Source: Palsa-504 sp963769715 (lineage in GTDB: Bacteria > Actinomycetota > Actinomycetes > Streptosporangiales > Streptosporangiaceae). From it: a stretch of 64,000 nt of DNA. The notes under the pieces are model-generated. The model ran no database searches. It was given only the letters and a program-made list of their open reading frames with translations, and was not told the origin of the DNA. The position numbers and the translations under genes are program-made. The stretch covers positions 1 through 64,000 of the forward strand of contig CAVYNE010000013.1 of the NCBI GenBank assembly GCA_963769715.1, read 5' to 3'. This document shows, one piece after another, positions 17,770 to 25,021 of this stretch (position 1 is its first letter; each line of letters starts with the position of its first letter).

Positions 17770-18142
17770 CTTATCTTCCCCCCTGGACCCGGCCGATCTG
17801 ACCCGGGGTCCCCGGAGGAGCCTATCCTGCACGCAGGACCCCTGTCCATCCAGGAAAAGCGCAGGTAGGTGGTACTCCACCCGACCTGTGTTCGAGGCCC
17901 GGCGAGCTCCGCGAGCGCTACGACGAGGCCGCCAAGCGGCACCAGGCCGTCTCCGGGTACTGGCACCCAGGCAACCCTCGCCCGCTGGTGCCGGCATCGC
18001 GGACATGACCGCCGGAAGAAAATATCCTCGCGCAATTGCGCCAGCGTTTCCGCGGAAACGCGCCTGAGCGCCTAAGTCGTCACACCGGAACCTCGCGGCT
18101 CTGCGGTGCAGTTCCTTAAGCTAATTGCGCGCGATACCGGCG
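17770..18142. other. Intergenic region with one possible coding scrap
   Basis: At about 17896-18008 the forward frame reads RPGELRERYDEAAKRHQAVS, then GYWHPGNPRPLVPA, and stops. It is 40-odd codons long, has no start, and I cannot assign a family. The remaining bases contain the leader of the lipoprotein gene and nothing else that I recognise. Confidence 0.4.
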
Positions 18143-18652
18143 TTACGAGGGACCGGCTGCCCTGGCCTTCTGCACGGCCTCGGCCACGCCCCGGGTCCAC
18201 GGGTCGCCGTGCCCGGGCAGCAGCAGGTCCGCGTCGATCCCGCGCAGCGCGTCCAGCGAGGCGAGCGCCTGGGCGGTGTCCATGTTCAGCCCGGACGGCA
18301 TGATCTGCGGGCCGAGCCTGCCGGTGAGCGGGTTCTCGGTGGCCATGACGTCGCCGGTCAGCAGAGCCCGGCGGCCCTCGAACAGGATCGCCGCGCTGCC
18401 CGGCGTGTGGCCCGGCGCGTGCACCGCCCGCGGGCGGCCCGGCACGTCGATCACCTCGCCGTCGGCGAAGGCCGACACCGCCGCGATCGGGATCATCCGG
18501 GCGGCGCCGCGGCGCAGCAGGGAGAAGCTGGTCCGGGAGAAGGCCGCCCTGAGCAGGTAGGACGTGATCTTGCCGTCGTTCTTACCCGCCGCCTTGCCGA
18601 CCCGAGCGGCCTCCTGGTCGGCCCGGTGGATCCACACCCGGGCCCCGGCCTA
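18143..18652 (-). pseudogene. MBL-fold hydrolase, N-terminal half missing
   Basis: This is the C-terminal half of a metallo-beta-lactamase-fold hydrolase: GARVWIHRADQEAARVGK, then VIDVPGRPRAVHAPGHTPGS with a metal-ligand His, RRALLTGDVMATENP with the bridging Asp, and DADLLLPGHGDPW with the last His. The N-terminal HxHxDH motif that should lie about 100 residues earlier is absent: a TAG stands directly before the homologous part and the phosphopantetheinyl transferase gene begins 18 bases away. A deletion probably joined the two. The remaining frame of about 165 codons could be translated from GTG 18637 but should not be active. Confidence 0.78.
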
Positions 18653-18669
18653 GCCGTTAGGCTGACGGG

Positions 18670-19455
18670 GTGGCTGAAGGAGCGGAGGAGGGCCTGCCGC
18701 CGGACGGGACCGCGGATGTCTGGTGGGCGCGCAGGCAGGACGCTTCGGACCGGCACGCGGGATTGCTCGATGCAACCGAACGCCGCCGCTGGCTGGCCTA
18801 CCGGCGCGATGAGGACCGCGCGCGTTTCCTGGCCGGGTGCGCGCTGGCGAAGACCGCCCTCGCCCGGTACACCGGCCTGCGGCCGGCGGACGTTCGCTTC
18901 GACCGGACCTGCGACCAGTGCGGCGAACCGCACGGCAAGCCGGTCATCGAGGGCCCCGTCATCGAGGGCCCCGTCATCGAGGGCAGGGCCGTCGAGCATT
19001 CCGTCGCGCACTCCGGCGACCTGGTCGCGGTCGCGGTCGCGCGGATCCCGGTCGGCGTGGACGTGGAACAGCTTGACGGGCGCCCGCACCCGCTGGGTGG
19101 TGACGGCGATCCGGAGGCGCTCGCGCGCCTGGTGCTGTCCGCGGCCGAACGGGCGGCGCTCGCCGCGGTCCCTCCGGCAGGCCGGGCCCGCGCCTTCCTG
19201 GTCGCCTGGACCAGGAAGGAAGCCGTGACCAAGGCGACCGGCGATGGCCTGCGCGCCGCCTTCAGCGATGTCGTGGTGGCCGCGGACGCGGGCCCGCCCC
19301 GCCTGGTGTCCTGGCCCTACGAACGGTCTGTCCACAGCGTGTCCCTGCTGGACCTGGACGTCGACCCCGGGTACGTAGCAGCGCTCGCGGTCATCGGCCG
19401 ATGCGAGGCGGTGCGGGCCAGGGACGGGTCGGCGTTGCTCGCGGACCCGGCCTGA
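18670..19455 (+). CDS. 4'-phosphopantetheinyl transferase (Sfp type)
   Basis: This enzyme transfers the phosphopantetheine arm from CoA to a serine of carrier proteins in fatty-acid, polyketide or peptide synthesis. The 261 residues show RRWLAYRRDEDRARFLAGCA, CDQCGEPHGKP, HSVAHSGDLVAVAV, the Mg-binding VGVDVEQL and the WTRKEAVTKATGDGL motif near residue 180. A 15-base unit repeated three times adds a VIEGP-VIEGP-VIEGR stretch near residue 95, a feature not expected in the family. GTG at 18670 is the likely start. No carrier protein or synthase lies nearby, so it probably serves distant pathways. Confidence 0.9.
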   Translation: MAEGAEEGLPPDGTADVWWARRQDASDRHAGLLDATERRRWLAYRRDEDRARFLAGCALAKTALARYTGLRPADVRFDRTCDQCGEPHGKPVIEGPVIEGPVIEGRAVEHSVAHSGDLVAVAVARIPVGVDVEQLDGRPHPLGGDGDPEALARLVLSAAERAALAAVPPAGRARAFLVAWTRKEAVTKATGDGLRAAFSDVVVAADAGPPRLVSWPYERSVHSVSLLDLDVDPGYVAALAVIGRCEAVRARDGSALLADPA

Positions 19456-19539
19456 GGCCGGGAAACGTCGGATGTGTCTGCGGGGGCGCTGCGCCGCGGC
19501 GGGCGCGGCTCTTGTAGCGTGGCGGGCGGAGGCGGCTTG

Positions 19540-20277
19540 ATGCGCATCGGCTTGTTCGTGACGTGCCTGACCGACACGCTGTTCCCCAGCACCGGCCAGG
19601 CCGTGGTCGCGGTGCTCGAGAGACTGGGCCATCAGGTGGATTTCCCGGTGGCCCAGGCGTGCTGCGGCCAGATGCATTTCAACACCGGTTACCGGCGGGA
19701 GACGGTGCCGATGGCGCGCCGGTTCACCGCTGCCTTCGGCGGCTACGAGGCCATCGTCACCCCGTCGGCCTCGTGTGCCTCGATGGTCCGGGAGTATTTC
19801 CCGGCGCTGGCCATCGAGGCGCGGGATCCGGGCCTGGCCCGGGCGGTGGCCGAGGTCGCGCCCCGGACCTATGAGGTTTCGGAGTTCCTGACCGGCGTGC
19901 TGGGGGTGACGGATGTGGGCGCGTACTTCCCGCACCGGGTGACCTATCACCCGAGCTGTCATTCGCTGCGGATGCTCCGGGTGGGCGACGCCCCGCTGCG
20001 GCTGCTGCGCGCGGTGCGCGGCCTGGACCTGGCCGACCTGCCGGAGGCCGAGACGTGCTGCGGGTTCGGCGGCACGTTCGCGGTGAAGAACCCCGATGTG
20101 TCGGCCGCGATCTGCGCCGACAAGGTCGCCGCGGTGCGCCAGAGCGGCGCCGAGGTGCTGTGCGCGGCGGACAACTCGTGCCTGATGCACATCGGCGGCG
20201 CGCTGGACCGGCAGCGGTCCGGGGTGGCCGTCATGCACCTGGCCGAGATCCTGGCCCGCACCGAGGACGCCCGGTGA
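19540..20277 (+). CDS. lutA: LutA-like (Fe-S)-binding subunit of lactate utilisation complex
   Basis: This 245-residue cytosolic protein has two CCG-type cysteine domains, the likely heterodisulfide-reductase-like cluster sites: FVTCLTDTLFPSTGQA with QACCGQMHFNTGYR, and YHPSCHSLRMLRVGD with ETCCGFGGTFAVKN. With LutB and LutC it oxidises L-lactate to pyruvate. The ATG at 19540 follows GGAGG and begins the conserved MRIGLF; the longer upstream frame is not conserved in character. The stop overlaps the start of lutB (GTGA). Confidence 0.93.
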   Translation: MRIGLFVTCLTDTLFPSTGQAVVAVLERLGHQVDFPVAQACCGQMHFNTGYRRETVPMARRFTAAFGGYEAIVTPSASCASMVREYFPALAIEARDPGLARAVAEVAPRTYEVSEFLTGVLGVTDVGAYFPHRVTYHPSCHSLRMLRVGDAPLRLLRAVRGLDLADLPEAETCCGFGGTFAVKNPDVSAAICADKVAAVRQSGAEVLCAADNSCLMHIGGALDRQRSGVAVMHLAEILARTEDAR

Positions 20278-21773
20278 CGGCGCCGGGCGCCGGCGGCGCC
20301 CGTCCAGGCGCGCCCCCGGCGAGCGCGCCTCATCCGGGCATGCCGACGTATGTGGGCATGCCGTCGTTCCCGGTCGCGGCCAGGGCCGCGGTGGCCGACT
20401 CCCAGCTGCGCGCCAACCTGACACACGCCACCCACACGATCCGCGCCAAACGGGCCGGGGCGGTCGCCGAACTGGCCGACTGGGAGCAGCTGCGGCAGGC
20501 GGCCAAGGCGATCAAGGATCACACCCTGGCTCACCTGGACACCTACCTGCTCCGGCTGGAGGCCAACGTCACCCGGGCGGGCGGGCACGTGCACTGGGCG
20601 GCCGACGCGGACGAGGCGAACGCGATCGTGGCCGGCCTGGTCCGGGCGGCCGGCGCCGACGGCGTGGTCAAGGTGAAGTCGATGGCCACCCAGGAGACCG
20701 GGCTGAACGAGGCGCTGGCCGCCGACGGCATCAGCGCGCTGGAGACCGACCTGGCCGAGCTCATCGTGCAGCTCGGCCACGACCGGCCCAGCCACATCCT
20801 GGTCCCGGCCATCCACAAGAACCGGGCCGAGATCAGGGAGATCTTCCGCACCCAGATGCCCGACGCGCCGGCCGGGCTGACCGACGACCCGGCGGCGCTC
20901 GCCGCCGCCGCGCGGGCGCACCTGCGCCAGGCGTTCCTGTCCGCCCAAGTCGGCGTCTCGGGCGCGAACTTCGCCATCGCCGAGACCGGGTCGCTGGTGG
21001 TGGTGGAGTCCGAGGGCAACGGCCGGATGTGCCTGACGCTGCCGCGCACGCTCATCTCGGTGGTGGGGATCGAGAAGATCCTGCCGTCCTGGCGGGACCT
21101 GGAGGTGTTCCTGGCGCTGCTGCCCCGGTCCTCCACGGCCGAGCGGATGAACCCCTACACCTCGACCTGGACCGGCAGCACGCCCGGGGACGGACCGCAG
21201 GACTTCCACCTGGTGCTGCTGGACAACGGCCGCACCTCCGCGCTGGCCGACCAGACCGGCCGCCAGGCGCTGCGCTGCATCAGGTGCTCGGCCTGCCTGA
21301 ACGTGTGCCCGGTCTACGAGCGGACCGGCGGCCACGCCTACGGCTCGCCTTACCCGGGCCCGATCGGCGCCATCATCTCCCCGCTGCTGCGCGGCGTCAC
21401 CTCCCCGGTCGACGCGTCGCTGCCCTACGCCTCTACCTTGTGCGGCGCCTGCTACGAGGTGTGCCCGGTCGCGATCAACATCCCCGAGGCGCTGGTCCAC
21501 CTGCGCGCCCAGGTCGTCGACGCCAAGCGCGAAAAGACTTTTTCTCCCGAACGAGTCATCTTCCAGCTATCCGGCCGGGTGCTCCGCTCGCCCCGGCTGC
21601 TCGCCTCGGCTCAGCGTGCCGCGGCGCGGGGCAGCAAGCTGATAGCCAGGTCCGGCCGGATCAGGCGGCTGCCGCCGCCGCTGAACGGCTGGACCGAAAC
21701 CCGCGATGCCCCCGCCCCGCCACCGGAATCGTTCCGCGCCTGGTGGGCCAGGACCAGGGGCTCGCGATCATGA
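20274..21773 (+). CDS. lutB: LutB-like iron-sulfur lactate utilisation protein
   Basis: This 499-residue subunit contains an LUD domain in its N-terminal two thirds (VVKVKSMATQETGLNEAL, NFAIAETGSLVVVESEGNGR) and two ferredoxin-type clusters: CIRCSACLNVCPVY near residue 340 and CGACYEVCPVAI near 395. GTG at 20274 gives tight overlap with lutA; ATG at 20340, just before MPTYVGMPSF, is possible. A Pro/Arg-rich C-terminal extension ends in FRAWWARTRG, also usual. It should carry electrons from the flavin or lactate site to the respiratory chain with LutA and LutC. Confidence 0.93.
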   Translation: MTAPGAGGARPGAPPASAPHPGMPTYVGMPSFPVAARAAVADSQLRANLTHATHTIRAKRAGAVAELADWEQLRQAAKAIKDHTLAHLDTYLLRLEANVTRAGGHVHWAADADEANAIVAGLVRAAGADGVVKVKSMATQETGLNEALAADGISALETDLAELIVQLGHDRPSHILVPAIHKNRAEIREIFRTQMPDAPAGLTDDPAALAAAARAHLRQAFLSAQVGVSGANFAIAETGSLVVVESEGNGRMCLTLPRTLISVVGIEKILPSWRDLEVFLALLPRSSTAERMNPYTSTWTGSTPGDGPQDFHLVLLDNGRTSALADQTGRQALRCIRCSACLNVCPVYERTGGHAYGSPYPGPIGAIISPLLRGVTSPVDASLPYASTLCGACYEVCPVAINIPEALVHLRAQVVDAKREKTFSPERVIFQLSGRVLRSPRLLASAQRAAARGSKLIARSGRIRRLPPPLNGWTETRDAPAPPPESFRAWWARTRGSRS

Positions 21774-22510
21774 CCACCTCGAAAGAGGCGATCCTGGCCA
21801 GGATCCGCGCCGCCGACGCCGCCGCCAGCTCGGCCGCCAGCTCGGCCGCCAACCGGGCCGCGGGCGGCGCCAACGGCGGGTCGGCGGGCCAGGCGGAGCG
21901 CGCCGGGGCCGATACCGACGCGGCATACGCGGTCCTGCCCCGGGACTACCTGCGCGCCCACCACGACCCCGCGACCGCTGACATCGCAGGCCTGTTCGCC
22001 GAGCGGACCGCCGATTACCGCGCCGTCGTCGAGCGGGTCCCCGAGGCCAGCGCCGCCGCCGCCATCGCCCGCATCCTGGGCGAACGCGCCGCCGTCGCGC
22101 CCGGTCCCTTCGTCGTGCCGGAAGGCCTGCCGCCCGGTTGGCTGGCCGCGCTGCCCCCGGCCATCGAGCTGGCCGGCGACACCCCGCCGCTCCCGGCGGC
22201 CGAACTCGACCGGATGGCCGGGGTCGTGACCGGATGCGCGGTCGCGATCGCCGAGACCGGCACGATCATCCTGGACCACGGTCCCGGGCAAGGGCGCCGT
22301 GCGGTCACCCTGGTGCCCGACTTCCACCTGGTCATCGTCCGGGCCAGCCAGGTCTACGCTGACCTGGCCGACGCGTTCGACCGGCTCGACCCCTCCCGCC
22401 CGCACACCCTCATCTCCGGCCCGTCGGCCACCAGCGACATCGAGCTGATCCGGATCGAGGGCGTGCACGGCCCGCGCCACCTGCACGTGCTCCTGGCCGA
22501 ACGCCATTAA
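21770..22510 (+). CDS. lutC: LutC/LUD-domain lactate utilisation protein
   Basis: This 246-residue LUD-domain protein completes the LutABC set. The ATG overlaps the lutB stop (ATGA). It begins TTSKEAILARIRAADAA, then has an Ala-rich insertion, YRAVVERVPEASAAAAIARI, CAVAIAETGTIILDHGPGQG, VPDFHLVIVRASQVY, and ends SGPSATSDIELIRIEGVHG, the canonical C-terminal motif. No LutR/LutP homologue adjoins. The next gene, lon, has its own heat-shock operator, so the operon ends here. Confidence 0.92.
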   Translation: MTTSKEAILARIRAADAAASSAASSAANRAAGGANGGSAGQAERAGADTDAAYAVLPRDYLRAHHDPATADIAGLFAERTADYRAVVERVPEASAAAAIARILGERAAVAPGPFVVPEGLPPGWLAALPPAIELAGDTPPLPAAELDRMAGVVTGCAVAIAETGTIILDHGPGQGRRAVTLVPDFHLVIVRASQVYADLADAFDRLDPSRPHTLISGPSATSDIELIRIEGVHGPRHLHVLLAERH

Positions 22511-22575
22511 CCGGGGGGCACGGGGGCGATCGCTTCAGGCGAACATCGTTCGGAAATTTACCGGGGCTCGTCTTT

Positions 22576-22596
22576 CTTGAGTGAGTATGACTCAAG
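22576..22596. promoter_or_regulatory. HAIR element (HspR operator) upstream of lon
   Basis: CTTGAGT-N7-ACTCAAG is an exact match to the HspR-associated inverted repeat of actinomycetes. It ends 17 bases before the lon ATG, so bound HspR would cover the transcription start. In Streptomyces, HspR is known to control lon through such sites. Confidence 0.93.
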
Positions 22597-22612
22597 TTAT
22601 ACGGAGGCCATC

Positions 22613-25012
22613 ATGAGTGAAACGCTCACACTGCCGGTGCTGCCACTTGACGATGAAGTGGTGCTGCCGGGGATGGTAGTGCCGCTGGAGACGTCGCAGC
22701 CCGAAATTGGCGCCGCCATCGATGCGGCCCGGATGCCGTCCAGGCAGGTTCCCGGCATGCGTTCTGAAGTTAAGGCGCAGCTGCTGCTCGTGCCGCGGCT
22801 GCCCGATCGCGGGCTCGCCGGGGTCGGCACGCTCGCCTTGGTCGAGCAGGTCGGACGCCTGCCCGGCGGACAGCCCGGCGCGGTGGTGCGTGGCATCGCC
22901 CGGGTCAAGATCGGCTCGGGCACCACAGGTCCCGGCGCGGCGCTGTGGGTGCAGGGCACCGTGGTCGAAGAGACCGGCCGCGGTCCGCGGGCCGACGAAC
23001 TGGCCCAGCAGTACAAGTCCCTGGTTACCGGGATCCTGCAGCAGCGCGGCGCGTGGCAGGTCATCGACGCGATGCAGCAACTCGACGCGTCAGCAATCGC
23101 GGACCAGGCCGGCTACGCCAGCTACCTCAGCACCGCGCAGAAGCTGCAGCTGCTGGAGACCTCGGATCTGGTCGAGCGGCTGGAACTCCTCATCGGCTGG
23201 ACCAAGGAGCACCTGGCCGAGCTGAACGTGGCCGAGTCCATCCGCAAGGACGTCGCGGAGGGCATGGAGAAGCAGCAGAAGGAATTCCTGCTGCGCCAGC
23301 AGCTCGCCGCCGTCCGCAAGGAGCTTGCCGACCTGAACGGCGACACGGCCACCGAGGAGGACGACTACCGGGCCCGGGTGGAAGCCGCGGACCTGCCGGA
23401 GGCGGTCCGTGAGGCCGCGCTGAAGGAAGTCGACAAGCTGGAGCGCACTCCCGACGCGTCCCCCGAGACGGGCTGGATCCGCACCTGGCTGGACACCGTC
23501 CTCGACATCCCCTGGAACTCCAGGACCGAGGACGCCTACGACATCGCCGACGCGCGGCGCATCCTCGACGAGGATCACACCGGGCTCGATGACGTCAAGG
23601 AACGCATCATCGAGTACCTGGCGGTGCGCAAGCGCCGCGCCGACCGGGGCCTGGGCATCATCGGCGGCCGGCGCTCCGGCGCCGTGCTCGCGCTGGTCGG
23701 CCCCCCTGGCGTCGGCAAGACGTCGCTCGGCGAGTCGGTCGCGCGCGCCATGGACCGCAAGTTCGTCCGGGTCTCGCTGGGCGGCGTCCGGGACGAGGCG
23801 GAGATCCGCGGGCACCGGCGTACCTACGTCGGGGCGCTGCCCGGCCGGATCGTCCGCGCTATTCGCGAAGCAGGCTCGATGAACCCGGTCGTGCTGCTCG
23901 ACGAGGTGGACAAGATCGGCTCGGACTACCGCGGCGACCCCGCGTCGGCGCTGCTCGAGGTGCTTGACCCGGCGCAGAACCACACGTTCCGGGACCACTA
24001 CCTCGAGGTCGAGCTCGACCTGTCCGACGTGGTCTTCCTGGCCACGGCCAACGTGCTCGACACGATCCCCGGACCGCTGCTCGACCGGATGGAGCTAGTC
24101 CAGCTGGACGGGTACACCGAGGACGAGAAGGTCCTCATCGCCCGTGATCACCTACTGCCCAGGCAGCTGTCCAAGGCCGGCCTGAACGCCGACGAGGTGT
24201 CGGTGGGCGAGGACGCGCTGCGGAAGCTGGCGGCGGAGTACACCCATGAGGCCGGGGTCCGGTCGCTCGAGCGCTCCATCGCGCGCATCCTGCGCAAGGT
24301 GGCGGCGCGGGTCGCCCTCGGCGACACCGCCCTGCCGGCCAACGTCGGCGAAGGCGAGTTGCGAGACTACCTGGGCCGTCCCCGGTTCACGCCGGAGACC
24401 AGCCTGGCCGCGCCAGACCGCCGGACGGCGGTGCCCGGCGTGGCGACCGGTCTCGCGGTGACCGGCGCGGGCGGGGATGTCCTGTTCATCGAGGCGTCGC
24501 TGGCCGACAGGGAAACCGGCGAGACCGGGCTCACGCTCACCGGGCAGCTCGGTGACGTGATGAAGGAATCGGTCCGGATCGCGCTGTCCTACCTGCGCTC
24601 GCACGGCGCCGAGCTCGACCTTCCGGTCAGTGAGCTCAAGGACCGCGGCGTGCACGTGCACGTGCCGGCGGGCGCGGTGCCCAAGGACGGGCCTAGCGCG
24701 GGCGTCACGATGACCACCGCGCTCGCGTCGCTGCTGTCCGGTCGGCCGGTGCGCTCCGACGTGGCGATGACCGGTGAGGTGTCGCTCACCGGCCGGGTGC
24801 TGCCGATCGGCGGCGTCAAGCAGAAGCTGCTGGCCGCGCACCGGGCCGGGATCACCACGGTGCTGATCCCGCAGCGGAACGAGCCGGACCTGGACGATGT
24901 CCCGGCCGAGGTGCTCGAGAAGCTGGACGTGCACACGCTCGGCGATGTCCGCGAGGTGCTCGCGCTCGCGCTCGAGCCCGCGCAGGCTCCGCAGGCCGTG
25001 GTGGCCGCCTAG
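22613..25012 (+). CDS. lon: ATP-dependent protease Lon
   Basis: This cytosolic AAA+ protease degrades misfolded and regulatory proteins. It has 799 residues: LON substrate-binding domain to about 200 (LPVLPLDDEVVLPGMVVPLE), coiled coil with KQQKEFLLRQQLAAVRKEL, Walker A GPPGVGKTS at about 363-371, Walker B VVLLDEVDKIGSD near 428, sensor TANVLDTIPGPLLDRME, and the S16 protease domain with PKDGPSAGVTM (catalytic Ser near 695) and PIGGVKQKLLAA (catalytic Lys near 736). The ATG at 22613 follows ACGGAGG. It is monocistronic under a HAIR element and converges with the next gene nine bases after its stop. Confidence 0.97.
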   Translation: MSETLTLPVLPLDDEVVLPGMVVPLETSQPEIGAAIDAARMPSRQVPGMRSEVKAQLLLVPRLPDRGLAGVGTLALVEQVGRLPGGQPGAVVRGIARVKIGSGTTGPGAALWVQGTVVEETGRGPRADELAQQYKSLVTGILQQRGAWQVIDAMQQLDASAIADQAGYASYLSTAQKLQLLETSDLVERLELLIGWTKEHLAELNVAESIRKDVAEGMEKQQKEFLLRQQLAAVRKELADLNGDTATEEDDYRARVEAADLPEAVREAALKEVDKLERTPDASPETGWIRTWLDTVLDIPWNSRTEDAYDIADARRILDEDHTGLDDVKERIIEYLAVRKRRADRGLGIIGGRRSGAVLALVGPPGVGKTSLGESVARAMDRKFVRVSLGGVRDEAEIRGHRRTYVGALPGRIVRAIREAGSMNPVVLLDEVDKIGSDYRGDPASALLEVLDPAQNHTFRDHYLEVELDLSDVVFLATANVLDTIPGPLLDRMELVQLDGYTEDEKVLIARDHLLPRQLSKAGLNADEVSVGEDALRKLAAEYTHEAGVRSLERSIARILRKVAARVALGDTALPANVGEGELRDYLGRPRFTPETSLAAPDRRTAVPGVATGLAVTGAGGDVLFIEASLADRETGETGLTLTGQLGDVMKESVRIALSYLRSHGAELDLPVSELKDRGVHVHVPAGAVPKDGPSAGVTMTTALASLLSGRPVRSDVAMTGEVSLTGRVLPIGGVKQKLLAAHRAGITTVLIPQRNEPDLDDVPAEVLEKLDVHTLGDVREVLALALEPAQAPQAVVAA

Positions 25013-25021
25013 CCAGCGGGC

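Noticed and set aside
18493..20424. 643-codon reverse frame opposite the PPTase and lutA genes
   Set aside because: It runs antisense to two recognised genes with no known family; composition is that of a shadow frame.
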